The notes beneath the pieces are model-generated. The model saw only the letters and a program-made list of their open reading frames with translations, was not told where the DNA came from and did not search any database. Below are positions 9,603 through 21,477 of a stretch of DNA of 64,000 bases, in pieces. Both the position numbers and the translations under genes were made by a program. The DNA is from Pseudisothecium myosuroides (lineage: Eukaryota > Streptophyta > Bryopsida > Hypnales > Lembophyllaceae). The first letter of the stretch is position 1. Each line of letters opens with the position of its first letter. The stretch lies in contig OX637290.1 of NCBI GenBank assembly GCA_951799445.1, forward strand, positions 1,800,501 to 1,864,500, in the 5' to 3' direction.

Positions 9603-12600
9603 TTGCCGTGCAGTTGCTGAAATCGATTGAGAAACTGAGAGTTGAGTCAAATCAATAGATTAAGAACAATTAATAAGTTCCTATCTATGGTTTTAATTAT
9701 AATAAAAATATAGTCTTATCTATTGTATTTGTTTGGGCTAGGAATTTTCCAATCCTCATTTGTGCACAACCTTGGGATGGATTTAATCCTTCCATAGAAA
9801 TTACCATAGGTTTCTATTCCTCCCTGAGAACGAACTCAAAACTATAGGTATTCCTCAATGGGTCATCCATTGTAGAAAACCGTTCTACAATCCTCAACCA
9901 ATAAAAGGGCTATTATCTTCTCTGTTTCCTAGTCTAAATTAGGCCTTAGCATATAAATTTTATAGCCCTTGGGGATAATAAGAGTTTAATCCCTAAGCAT
10001 TGTGGCATCTCATTTTAGAATAATGGACAAATAGCATAGCCAACTGAATGTCTTCAAATAGTTGAAAAAATGGAAATGAAAATTGAATGGCAATCACACT
10101 ATTTGTGAAAGTTTAAAAATAGTGCAGGCTCCATTATTTAATTAAATTTTAGCTAAAATGCTATGAGACTAAAATATCAAGGTGCCTACAGAATAAGTGT
10201 GACTAATTATTTTCATTTTTGTAAACATAGCTAGGTACAAATTAGTACATATTTTTGCCTACATTGCCATACTTGGTTGTTATGGTTGGCATTAAATAAT
10301 TTTAAGAAAGAATGACAATTGTTTTGAAATTTTATTTTGTAGTTTATTCTTATTTTTGTATTGAAAAAAAAATATTATAAAATATTGGCAAAAAACTCTT
10401 GGTTTCCAAAGATTAAATAATTATTTGACAAAGAATATCGATTTAAATAGTTGGGAATAGTAATTTGATTATAATACATATAGTGTAATTTTGATAATTT
10501 AGAGTCATGTACACCAATAAAATAAAGCAAAGCTTTCTAGTGTATATAGTTTTCTATAGGCAACAATCGGCAACAATCAATAGCAATGAATGCAAACATC
10601 TTGCCAAAATTCAGTATAGTCTTTCACAACTTAATTCTTGCCCTTCAATGTTTTAGTGCTCTTGACTATAGAAAAAACTCTTGGTCAAATTTTTCAACGT
10701 CTTGTATGCCAATGGTCTCCAAATTTAGCAATTGGAGTACAAATGGACTAGAAAAAGGTGTAGGATAATCATAAGTATGAGTCTCAAGTGGAGAGGTGTT
10801 GGACTTTGTGAGAGAGATTGGAAATTCCGCCATGTTGCTATGGACATTGTTAGCAAGCAACAACTTCTTCAAAATGGAAGGCCATTTCAAACAATTTGCA
10901 AGAAGCAAAGCAATGTCAGGTAAAGAAGCAAGTACACAAGCTTATTGAAGTGAAAGAAAGTTGGAAAAAAGTTGACGGAAACAATGCATTACCTCTTTGT
11001 ACTTCATTTAATTTGAACATCCTCCTTTACAATTCAATTTTCCTTCACAACAATGTGTAGACAATGCTTGTTGAAGCTCTCATGGTTCATTTTGGATTCA
11101 CTTAGGAGCAAGAAGTGCAATTATGTGAATTGGACAATTTCTTTGTTTTCCCACCTTTGTGCATGATGTAGTTGGTAGATGAGAATAGGTGTATAGATCA
11201 CCAATGTTTGAAAGATTAGTAGTAATTTCACTTGTGTACTAGGTACTATGACCAAATTAGTGGGTGAAAATTTGGGATTTGGGGTTCTTTGGGGTGAAAT
11301 AAAATTGAGCATGGAGTTTGAATTCATTATTGTTACTTTAGTTGCAAGATTGACCTCTATTGATGCAAAGATTTTGCTTTACAACCACTGGCAAACTTCA
11401 ATTTTAGTGATGGAAATGCAAATGTGACATGTAATGGAGCCCAATACTTGAAAATTTATTTAGCCTTTATTGTCAAATTTGGCAACAATTCTTTGAAATT
11501 AATAATTACACAATGGCTGACTAAAAAAGGTGTAAAAAATTTGTAATACAATTGGCTATCAAGTAACTATCCCCCCCCCAATTTGAAAGCGCATCAAGTG
11601 GTTGAGGCACGACATGGTCTAATGGATGTTCAAAGGTAAGGGCAATGATAGAACTTCCCCTACACTCCTTTCTGCTACCTTTGAACACCCATTAGACCAC
11701 CCTGGTTGCTTGCCGTCCATTTCTTCCTTTATGCACCCGTTGTCCTTGTCCAAACCAATGTTGCAACCCTTATCTTACCCCTTTAAATGTAAGTGAAGTT
11801 TGCCTTGTTTGAGCTGCCTCTTGAACTACTTTTAGTATAAAAAACTAGAATTAGTGAACCGTTCAATGGAATCATGTATTTCTTTTTCCACCCCACAAAC
11901 CTAATACATTTCTACATATCAGCAAAAAAATTCAAAAAATCATGTCAAAATTGAGGTCACACTAACATATCTCATATCACAAGGCTCTTCCAAAGAGACT
12001 TTGAGATTCTAGGGGTTGATAGCAAAGAAATCGAGGATACAAAGTGAGGAACTTTCAATTTCAATTATACGGTTATAGGCTCTATAATACGCAAGTTGGA
12101 GAATTTGGAATAAGCAATTTCAAGTAAAGGAACTATATTGGTGATAAAAAAACTAGCCTTGTATGATGAGAGGGCAGAAACTGTTTGTGATGAGATAATT
12201 ACGAGTAGTCAAGCTTTGAAGTTGTAATGGAAGATTGAAGGATAAGTGTGAAGAAGCGGAGCAAATTTATGTGTAGCTAAATGTTGGATCCAATATGAAG
12301 CCCAGGTATGCAATTCATGTATTATACACAGGGGTCATCGGCATTAAAACGGCTTAGAGGACGACTTTTGTAAAAATTATATCAAATTAAAAAAACCAAA
12401 TACTTAGGTGAAAACCAAATTAAAAGAAAATTAAATGTAGAGAGTGTTGAATTGCATACATACTAGAAAAAAAACTCACAATATATATGAAGAATTGAAG
12501 CACCTATACATAGTTTTAAAAATTCTATACAAGAAGTTCCCTCTAATTAAAATTAATTTTTTATTAAAAATCCCCAAAAGTTGGATAGCTTGTCCCATGA

Positions 12601-13223
12601 TACATGTATTAAAAGAATTCATATAATTAGGTTTTTAATGCTATTATTGTCCTAGAAAAATATTTCATATATATAATTACATTTTTGGATTCCTTATTAA
12701 AAGGGCTACAAGAGTTTTCTACATTAAAACAAATTACATCCCTTGAGATTGGACTAAAATGCATTATAAGTGATTATAATCATGGCCATATAATATGGGA
12801 GTTGCATACACAAGATATGAAGAAGCTCTTAATCTACATCAATCCCCCCAAAAGGATTAAATTATTTTTGTCTCTCTCATTTAAGAGTGGCTATATTAAG
12901 CATATCCTAGCAGTGATCCTCATTCATCAATAAATAATTATAGAATAAAAAACTTAAAAATATGCAAAATCTTATAATCTTTTGGAGAAAATTTTGAAAT
13001 ACCCAAACTTGGACCTTGGGACAACAAATTATGTACATTTCCATTATATTTTTATTAATTTAATACAAAAATACTTATTTTGAATGCATTTTTCAACTAG
13101 TGATAAAGATCTTAGAAAATATCATGTAAGCATGTTTATATTTCATCCAAGTGAATAATTATTTTGCCACCATAGCTTCACTACTATGATGGTCAAAGCA
13201 TTGCATCCTATTTTAAGGTTTGC
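9603..13223. other. AT-rich intergenic DNA, no gene seen
   Basis: Only short chance frames occur. CWATWG hexamers thin out: about six between 9.7 and 10.75 kb, then background. This suggests the hexamer-rich domain ends near 9.7-10.7 kb. A hairpin at 11616-11698 is listed separately. Confidence 0.5.
11616..11698. repeat. Imperfect hairpin, 23-bp arms
   Basis: The arm at 11616-11638 (starting GGTCTAATGGATGTTC) pairs with 11676-11698 with a single mismatch and a loop of 37 bases. Next to it is a short C-run at 11572-11579. It may be a small foldback element or a transcribed stem-loop; nothing decides between them. Confidence 0.6.
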
Positions 13224-13803
13224 TTAACCACTAAAGGACCACGCATTCAAATTTTGAACAACAAATGAATGGAAGTACATTCCAAGCACACAAAAATGAG
13301 TTTTTTCATTCATCATTTTTTGTAGAGAATTGTGTGTTAGTTCTTTAACTTTTTCATGGTATAAAATTTTAAAGACTTTGTTTTGCAAATATTCTATTAT
13401 TCAATAGGTATTGGTAGGTCTGGCATCAAAAAGTAACTTTTTTAGTTCAAAAAAAGACCCTTCAAAAACAACTAAAAAAAATTTAATCTTCAAAAATCAC
13501 TATGATTAGAACTTAACATTTTGAATTTAAAGGAAAAAAATACTTGTAAAATTCCAAATATTCAATCTACAATCAATTTTAGAAGAAATTTCCAATTTCT
13601 AGCTTCAAATTTTATTTAGAAATATTGGTTAGTGTGTTTGTTAATTAATCTAATCATATGGATGTGATTTATAAATCTTACTCCACATTTTATAGCTATT
13701 GTTTAAGAGTCTGAATCATTAAAATATTATTCTAAGTTGTATTTTATAATAGATCTTCACAATTATGGAAATCTAGACTCTCCCTTGGTCCTTTAGGAGT
13801 TAA
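13224..13803. mobile_element. TTAA-ended inverted-repeat element, 580 bp, non-coding
   Basis: The left end TTAACCACTAAAGGACC (13224-13240) and the right end GGTCCTTTAGGAGTTAA (13787-13803) are inverted copies with one or two mismatches. The interior is AT-rich and non-coding, as in a MITE. The TTAA at each edge could be the target duplication, as in the piggyBac superfamily, followed by a terminus starting with CC. Other members lie at 14080, 26676, 27857 and 34639. Confidence 0.6.
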
Positions 13804-14079
13804 AGTTATACATAATCACTAAGGGAATTGTCTTCAAAACTACAAGGTGAAAGCTTGCATCTTTCAATAAGATCAGACATCGTATTTTTAAATAATGAAA
13901 GTACTTTGTCAAGTTTCTAAAACTGATTTATGTAAATTTTATACATAGGAAGGCCACTATTGATATGATTTCCAAATTTTTGAATAACTAGCTATGTACA
14001 AGATTACCCTACAAGGGCAAATTGACTTGAATAGGATATCAAACATTATAACATTTTTTTCCAAACTACATCACGATTG

Positions 14080-14723
14080 TTAACCCCTAAATGCCCAAGG
14101 CACCCAAATGTGGTGTTGAAGAAACTTTGAAGTTAAATAAAAGCTTACCAAATTGCTATTTTGAATAGTTATATTTTTGAAAGATTCTTTTTGAAGTTTA
14201 GTTTTAGCATCAAAAGTCCAATTTGGAAAATGAATGATTATGATTTTTCTATTCAAGATTTTGTACAAAGGTACCCATTGCAATCTTGACTTTTCGTAGT
14301 GTTGAGGGTTCTTGAAAATGAGCCTCAAATATACTAGATCTTGGAGAAAAAATCACACTAGAAATTCATTTAAAAAAATTGTAAAGTAGATTTTGAGAAG
14401 TCATAAATTGATTGGGGTTATATTTGTTAGGCCCTTCAACCTCATATTTTTTTAGTCTTGACCTTTTTAGATTTGACATTCAAAAAAGGAGCTCAAAGAT
14501 TTGCATAGTTTTAACACCCTAATGATCAAACATTATAATCTTTCAATCCATAAATGATATTGTTGTGTTTTCTTTTCCTATGTGATCTCTAACATGTCTA
14601 GTTTGAATTTGTACACTTAAAATTTTAAAAAAAGTGATTCAACTTATCAAAATGTTGGCTTTTTGTTCAATTTAGAGCAAATTCCATGAGGCTCAAAACA
14701 GGCCTTGGGCATTTAGGGGTTAA
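14080..14723. mobile_element. TTAA-ended inverted-repeat element, 644 bp, non-coding
   Basis: The terminus from 14080 (TTAACCCCTAAATGCCCAAG, continuing GC) and the end at 14702-14723 are perfect inverted repeats of 22 bp. The interior has no ORF of substance. The first bases TTAACCCCTAAA are shared with the other TTAA elements, but the subterminal bases (TGCCCAAGG in place of GGACC) define a second subfamily also seen at the 27475 end. Confidence 0.75.
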
Positions 14724-16265
14724 ATCTTGTAGATGTATGGCTCCTTCAAAAAAGTATAGGAAGGATACATGGGTTTGCATGGGTTTGCTTGATCGACTAA
14801 ATAATCATAGAAATGACCTAAAGGTAGTCTTTAGACATAGGTCATGATCAGGGTCAAATTTGTAACATGTCAAAATTATTTACTATGGATTCATTTAGGA
14901 ATTTTAATCACCAAACTTTACCATTTGCATTGAAATAAGATTAAAATTTAAACAAAAAAATTTATCCTAAATACCTCATAACAAATCTAGAACCAATCCA
15001 CTAACCTAAATATTCACAACTGTGGCTAGTGGCATCAATGCCTTTCAAACTCACGTCTTTCTCAAACTATGAGGAGGCCATTCTTTAGCTAAGAGGCAAC
15101 TAAGTCCTTGCACCTCATATATGCACACATGAGTAGAAAATGTCTATTTGTTTATTTTTGCCAAGTCTTGGACGAAGACAAAAAGTATGTTAGAAGACTA
15201 AGAGGACAAAGCAAAATGATTGTGTGGAGCACCAATGAAGGTCAAAGGCACCACATCTACTGCACTCCCTTTAGTACCTTCATTGTAGAAGTTGTAAACT
15301 CAAGTTACCATGTGAAAAATATGTTGGATTCATGGAATCTCAAACATGAACAATGGCCAATATGAGATGTCATGGGTTTACTATTTACTAATAAAAATTA
15401 ACCTCAAAGTGTCAGGGCAAGTCACTCGCTCAAAGGAAATCATATCATGCTGAAAACAAATTCTTATCTTGTGAGTCCAGTATACATAAGTCACTTAGAA
15501 ACCATATCATACCAAAAATAGATTCTTACCCTTGTGAATCAATTGCAGTGAATTTGTGGTCTTATGATTGCATCTACACAAGGCGACATTCTATTTGTAA
15601 TTGCAAGTGGGATTATGACTATAAACCTCTCTTCCTCATTCCAACTGCATTGTGTCATATGGCAATCCAAGCTAACTGAGGGTGTTGCCAATCTACCTGC
15701 AAGGTGCCTCCCAATCCTCCAAGCCCCAAAGAGATGAGGGCGTTAAGCATTTTGCCAGCTCATATTTCACCAACTATACATGTACTTGAAGTTGTCATTG
15801 TTGTGGTTCTCAAAGAGTAGAATGGTATGGAACACCAACATTGGGGCATCATTAATTGTAGCCACAAGTAGAAAAAGAAAAACTCTAATCCTGAGACCAA
15901 TGTGATAGAAGAGCAGGGAAGTTCTACTAACTAGCTACCCAACTACACCGATGTCGATAGTGACGGAATGCTAGAATGGCAAGGATTGGGAATAGTGGCC
16001 AAAGCCTCTGCAATAGGTCAATTCTGTTGTAGCCATGATATTCATTTTTTTACAAATTTCAAGGTGACAATATGTGATTTTAAATGCTGAAAGTTTAAGA
16101 CTTTCAAAGTAATGTGATGGATTTTTTAGTCAGTGCCTACTTTGATCAAGAAACCCTAGAGCTCTGAAACTAAAGAGGTGTAGATCGAGTTCTGTACGGG
16201 CGTGAACCGCTTGGATTTCTAGTTCAATTTTAATTTCTCCGGCAAACACACAGCATGTCATACAT

Positions 16266-16297
<32 letters not shown>

Positions 16298-16505
16298 TCG
16301 TCAATAATGGGTTGCCAACAACGATGCCCAAATTCTGATGTTGTGGTCAAAATTGATGACTTAACAGATTTGAATACTGTATCAGCGGATTAAACCGCTC
16401 TAGTCAGGTTCACCGTGTTCATAAACTCGAACTCACTTTTATTCGCTTGTCGCTGAATGAAAAATTCCACAATACCAACTCTATGAAGACTGATATCTAC
16501 GAGGC
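14724..16505. other. Intergenic DNA with weak open frames and a dinucleotide repeat
   Basis: A frame at 15108-15365 (85 codons, plus) has no motif I recognise and may be a relic or chance. Bases 15400-16250 are of mixed composition with no convincing gene. An (AT)n microsatellite lies at 16270-16297. Confidence 0.4.
16270..16297. repeat. (AT)14 microsatellite
   Basis: A pure alternating AT run of 28 bases, preceded by a short (CA/TA) transition. Confidence 0.95.
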
Positions 16506-16926
16506 TTATGATTTGATGAGCATGTTCTGTAAACCGTGTGTCACAGCGCCAAAAAGTGTGACATAGTTCAAGTGCAACACATGGGCTTTTAAACTTTGGA
16601 CGAGAATAGATCTCAGGTTCAATATGTATCGATCTGGAAAAGTGCCGATCGTTAGAAATTTTGCCAAAGTGACGCCATTCTCCGAGATGCTGTACTCCAG
16701 CAGCAAGACACGAATGTCGACATTGAAATCCTTCGACGACCAATCGCCCGGCCACCACATGTCCGGCTTGCCGCGCTGCACCCACGCATCAAGTACTTTC
16801 ATCTAGCTTCCGACGTTCCCTTCGAAAAAGATCACGTCCAGCTTCGTACTACCCGAGGTTGCGGCCTGCGTACCCACGGGGTTCACGAGGTAGCCCAGCG
16901 GCTTGCCCTCAGATTGCCCTCAGATG
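16506..16926 (-). pseudogene. Broken duplicate of the SERAC1-like hydrolase first coding exon
   Basis: On the minus strand, 16926 down to about 16690 is a close copy of the exon at 20620-20926: it shares WVQRGKPD, the WWP-DW segment and IRVLLLEYSISEN. An in-frame stop after the GNVGS segment and altered neighbouring bases break it. Below 16690 the similarity to the hydrolase ends and a different, formerly coding-looking stretch begins (FPDRYILNLRS, about 16600); its relative lies at 30573-30740. No downstream exons with the GHSLG nucleophile motif are present, so it is a fragment. Confidence 0.8.
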
Positions 16927-17441
16927 AACCTGCGGCAGTACATTGTGACAATAAGATCGAATCGGAAATCCTGAACACTGAAACAACACTAAACCAGATC
17001 AACAAATGCTGCCACGGACCTGCTCTGCTCTGGACTGCTTTCGGTTGGAGTTTTGAATGGCTTCGGTGCTGGCATGGGGTCCCGTCCTGAACACATACAT
17101 CACAAAGAAGAGTTGGATCGATGCCCATGGACAGTGATGCAAAAGGAAACCAACACTAGGGCAAAACACCAGACGCAACATATTCGGAAATTTGTTTCAA
17201 CCCCAGTCGGAAGAATTCATCCTTACCTAGTCCCCAAGCCTCTTAGTTCCCTGCATGCACTATTGTTTAACCCATGACGAGCGTCGTTTCTGCACGACGA
17301 CAGATGCATTAAGTGACAGAAAAGTGTCTGGCGGTCATAGACTCTGGATCCTCACAAGCGTAAAACTCTTTGACGAATGGATAAAACTGAATGGAACTCC
17401 GGGGCCAAATCTGGGACAAACTCTGGTAACTTAATGGTTAA
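16870..17441. repeat. Copy of 20870-21437 (hydrolase upstream region)
   Basis: This stretch aligns with the interval between the hydrolase exon and the kinase tail at 20.87-21.44 kb, with many substitutions and small gaps; both contain the AACTCTTTGACGAATGGAT string. The match stops abruptly at a TTAA (17438-17441), where this copy carries a TTAA-element terminus that the other copy lacks. Confidence 0.85.
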
Positions 17442-18370
17442 ACCCTAAGGGACCAAAGCCATCTTTCTGTCAAAAACCATTTAAAATTACCATTTGTGTT
17501 GTGTTCACCCAAAGAAGCAAAAAAAACATTTTTTTTTGTAAGTCTTCACTTTTTTGAGATCATGTGGTAACTTTTTCATGAAGTTTGACCATATAGATTG
17601 GAAAATATTCACTTTTTTGGGATCATGTTATAAATTTTTTTTGAACTTCAGCTTGCAATTTTAGATGACTTTGACCGTCATTTGTGGGAATTTTTTTTTC
17701 ACTATAAACTTTGAATTAAATAAAAATTGTGTTGAAGAATTGAAATGAATATCTAGGATTTTTTTTTAAAAACAACAATTAGATTTTCATTCTTTAAAAA
17801 TTTGTTAAATAAAAATAAGTCCAAGATTGAAAGAAAAACAAAATTGTTAATAGCTCTAAGATGGAATTGAAAATACAATAATCTCAATAGCTCTAAGATG
17901 GGATTGAAACACAACAATCCCAATGGTGAGATTGTTTTAGCAAGAAAATTTAACCTTGTCAAACAATTTTTTTTGAAAAATTGTAAAAACTGCATTCAAA
18001 AATGAATCCTACAAGATTTTTTTTTAAGAAGATGCTTAAATTGTCCAAAAAACAAGATTTTCCTCATATTTCTCATTACTAGTCTAAATAGAATGGACAA
18101 AAATATAATAATTTATAAAAAATTTTAAAAAAAAATTTTAACTTTCAATTCATAGGCCTTCTATGGTATTGCAAGATGAATGACATACTTCTTGGTGGGT
18201 TTTCATTTAAAACCTAAAGGACCATTGTCTCCTCGAGCTAGGGAATAAAATGGATTTTGGGTAGGCTCCTATAAATTTTTGGTGAAACTTTCTAAAGATA
18301 GAAGAACAAATTAGCTTTGAGGTGCATGGGAGCAAAAGTTATACCATAGAAAGCCTAGAATTGAACTACA
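17438..18370. mobile_element. Inserted AT-rich DNA beginning with a TTAA-element terminus; far end unclear
   Basis: The left end TTAAACCCTAAGGGACC matches the TTAA family with two differences from TTAACCCCTAAAGGACC. The paralogous locus at 21434 reads straight through with TTAAATGAG, an apparently empty site. A second similar terminus in the same orientation lies at about 18207 (TTTAAAACCTAAAGGACC). The kinase-tail similarity begins at 18169 and again at 18371, so the junction has been rearranged. A 37-bp period direct repeat (TAGCTCTAAGATGG) lies at 17851 and 17888. No coding potential. Confidence 0.5.
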
Positions 18371-18575
18371 ATTGCAAGATGAATGACATACTTCTGGTGG
18401 AGAGCGAAGTGATCCGCCAGAAAAGCAACCCAAAAGAGTTGGGTTTTGGATCCTTGTCCGGGGCCGACTGTTTCGGTTTATGCAACCGTTTCGTTTCACC
18501 ACACCCACTCTGGTGGTGAATGTGAAGACGTCGTGATCCAATACTCTCTTGCATTTGGTTGTTGAATATGTACAT
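18311..18575 (-). pseudogene. Duplicate of the kinase C-terminal tail, fragment
   Basis: The minus-strand sequence matches the tail of the kinase at 21559-21720 (the DHDxFTFT segment, the GVVKR segment, then SFGLLF-like and MSFILQ-like text in shifted frames). Frameshifts relative to that copy and the lack of any kinase domain mark it as a relic. With the hydrolase fragment at 16506-16926 it preserves the order of the functional locus, so the whole block is one old tandem duplication. Confidence 0.75.
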
Positions 18576-18867
18576 GGATTATCTTGAAGTATGGGCTAAT
18601 TCTACAGCGAGCATTTAAGAACTCCTCAAGGCCAAAACCATAACTAATCAGCTCATCTACTTCAAAAGTTTAGAACTTCGAAAAATTGATCTTCAGATTT
18701 CATCAAATGAAGGAAATGAGATGTTCATTTGCCCAACACGCTCACTTAGGCCATAGACCACCTTGTCACCAGCGGGCACCTTGTCATCTGATGTATCCTG
18801 CAGTTCCAATACAATTTCCAGTGTTACTACAAGATAATCCATGTAAATATTCAACAACCAAATGCAA
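18549..18867. repeat. Inverted repeat, 43-bp arms, 233-bp loop
   Basis: The arm at 18549-18591 (starting TTGCATTTGGTTGTTGAATA) recurs inverted at 18825-18867 with about two mismatches. It lies just past the kinase-tail fragment and may be an inverted micro-duplication or element ends. Confidence 0.7.
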
Positions 18868-18898
18868 GAATTGATACACATTGGAGTGATGTACTTGG

Positions 18899-19596
18899 CC
18901 CAGAACCCTAAACCATTTAAACTTAATCAAGTATGCCGGAGGCTGCATAAACCCTTTCCTGTCCCAATCTCTCCAATAAACAACAAAACCCCAAACCCCA
19001 AACTATGTGAACTAAGTAGGGAGTTGATTACATATGTTAAAAGTTGCGTTCTTATTCTCACTCGAGTTCTTCAATAAACTCTAAAACCCTAAACCCTGCA
19101 CCAAAGAAATTGAATAGTGCATCAATTACATTACCCTTCCTCACTCAGGATCACTCTGATCACTTCAAACCCTAACCTCTAAACCATATCAAGTAACGAG
19201 TACACTGATCACATCTGCTAGAAGGTGCATTATCTAATACTCACTGAGAATCTCTCCAATAAAATCTAAACTCTAATCCATATGAATTGAGTAGTGAATT
19301 GATCAATTAGGCACGATTCTTCCTCCATTCTCTCACACAAAATCACTCCGATGAACTCTTAAACCCTAAACAATGTAATTTGGGATAAGAGAAATGCTTG
19401 CTGCACTCTCTTCCCCTCTCAATTTCTCCAAGAAACTCCAGAATTGTAAAATCTAATCCAAAATGTACAGCTCCGGTAAGCAGAATGCTTGATTTGTTAC
19501 CTTTCTTACTCAAATTCTCTCTTATGAACTGCATTCTGTCAAAACCCTAAAGTATGCAACCTGAGAAGTGCATTGGACAAACAAGTGAGACGTTTG
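18899..19596. repeat. Degenerate tandem array, period about 85-100 bp, each unit with a telomere-like AAACCCTAA box
   Basis: Seven or eight diverged units follow each other. Each starts near AAACCCTAA (about 18903, 18980, 19081, 19167, 19271, 19362, 19450, 19543), runs through a segment resembling GAGTAGTGCATTGATCAC, and ends in a pyrimidine-rich ATTCTCTCC with ATGAACTC. The array abuts the 3' end of the hydrolase gene. AAACCCTA is also the plant telo-box, but the spacing and long units rule out telomeric DNA. Confidence 0.6.
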
Positions 19597-20926
19597 CTAC
19601 ATCACCATTCTCTCCTTCAATAGCTCTTGAATGAACTCAAAAAGAAACCGGTAAGCAGGGTGCTTCTTGTCCACAGGTTTGCACGTATCACTGTGATTGG
19701 AATCATGAAGCTCTTCCACTCTGCCTCCACTTGCTTTAAAATCATCCATCGACGCTGCTGGTACAACGGCTCTCTGCAAATACCAATCGCTTCAGATGAA
19801 AACCTAAAAACTTCAATTCGAAAGAGATTCTACTGAATTCAACTTCAATTTCCAATTTCAAACAATTTCTCAGGAAAGATCTAATAACCCAACAGTAGTT
19901 GGCAGTAAACGAAACGACTCGCTAGCTTCCCTTACTCCTCTGGTGTGTGAGCCTTCGATCAATGCCATCAACTTCACGCCGTCACTTCTCGCTTCCATGA
20001 AGCGCTCGGAAAGCTCCTTCAGTTTGGGAGAAGTTAGACACAGATCGTTGAAGAGAGTAGGCGAGTAGGTCAAGCCGCCGAAGACGTCCTTGAGCAGATC
20101 CTCACTGGGCACCAGTCCGGTGCAAGGAGGAGCGTAGAAGAAGCATCCAGCCAGGCTTGCGAGGAAAGCTTTGGAGACATTGGCGCGGTTGGCTTCGACG
20201 TCGCCTTTCAAGCTGCCAAACGACTCCGCCCTTTTGTTCAGCGCCACCACCAGCTCCTCAATCACCACGCACCCTAAACTATGACCCACGAGGACAATGG
20301 GACGGTTCCAGGTATGCCCTCGGTTCCATCGGTCACTGCAGCAACCAAGCAAGCATCATGTCAGAGATGATTGGAATCACATGAGAATCGTGGATCTCAA
20401 ATTCTTCGGTAAACCCTAAAGAAAAGAGATTTCATAGGTTTGCAATGACCCATTTGATTGCTACCATTGCGAAAATCCGAGAAATTCACACAGGGCCAAG
20501 TATTACATCACGAGAATCGCTCGAGAGTATTGCCTGTGTTGGAATAAGAAAAAAATGAACATAAGAAAGCTTACATATGACGGACACAATCGTGAAGTCC
20601 AGGTTGGTCTTTCATATACCTGAAGACGAGGAGTTTTTGCAACTCCTCCACCACGCCTTCGACGCGATTCTCCGAGATGCTGTACTCCAGCAGCAAGACA
20701 CGGATGTCGCCTTTGAAATCGTTCGACAACCAATCGCGCGGCCACCACACGTCCGGCTTGCCGCGCTGCACCCACGTATCCGTGCACGACAGGTACTTCC
20801 GCCGTCCGACGTTCCCTTCGAAGAAGATCACGTCCAGCTTCGTACTACCCGAGATTGCGTCCTGCGTACCCACGGGGTTCACGAGGTAGCCCAGCGGCTT
20901 GCCCTCACATTGCTTCTTTGACGAAC
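19597..20926 (-). CDS. SERAC1-like alpha/beta-hydrolase, at least three exons
   Basis: Exons inferred on the minus strand are 20926-20620, 20335-19936 and 19773-19597. The introns (284 and 162 bp) have GT-AG ends, and the reading phase is kept across both. The first exon has the family's opening strand (LDVIFFEG) and a WVQRGKPD-WWPRDWL segment. The second has the nucleophile elbow GHSLG in IVLVGHSLGCVVIEEL. The third has the presumed catalytic His in DSNHSDTCKP. These fit SERAC1-like serine hydrolases, found in plants as single proteins or as N-terminal parts of larger immune receptors. The acceptor at 20927 implies an upstream exon, possibly one with ATG at about 21110-21112, but I could not fit its phase. 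No NB-ARC or repeat domain follows, since the frame stops at 19597. Substrate unknown. Confidence 0.75.
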
Positions 20927-21477
20927 CTGCAGCAGTAAATCATGACACTAAGAATCGGAAATCTCGAACACTGAAACAACACAAAAGCAGATCAACAAAC
21001 GCTGCCACGGACCTGCTCTGGACTGCTTTTGGGTGGAGTTTTGGATGGCTTCGGTTCTGGGGTCCCGTCCTGGACAAATACATCACAAAAAAAGGTTGGA
21101 TTAATGTCCATAGCCAGTGGTGCAAAAGGAATCGACACTTGTGCGACACTGACGCAACATAGTCGGGATATTGTTTCAACCCCAGTTTGTTGAAACATCA
21201 TCGGAAAAATTCATCCTTATTAGTCCCCAAGCGCCTTATTTCCCTACATACACTAAGTTATTGTTTAACCCATAACGGGCGTCGTTTCTGCATGACGACA
21301 GATGCAGAGTGACAGAAAAGTGCCTGGCTGTCACAGACTCTGGACCCACTTAAGCGTAAAACTCTTTGACGAATGGATGGAAGTGAATGGAACTCCGGGG
21401 CCAAATATGCAACGTTCTCTGGTGACTTAATGGTTAAATGAGAAAATTTTGAAAACAAACAAAAATGGGATGTTGTT

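Noticed and set aside
12444..12933. Two plus-strand frames of 60 and 82 codons
   Set aside because: AT-rich chance frames with Ile/Lys/Leu-rich composition and no motif.
18899..19596. Interstitial telomere because of repeated CCCTAAA
   Set aside because: The heptamer is not in tandem; it recurs once per 85-100-bp unit.
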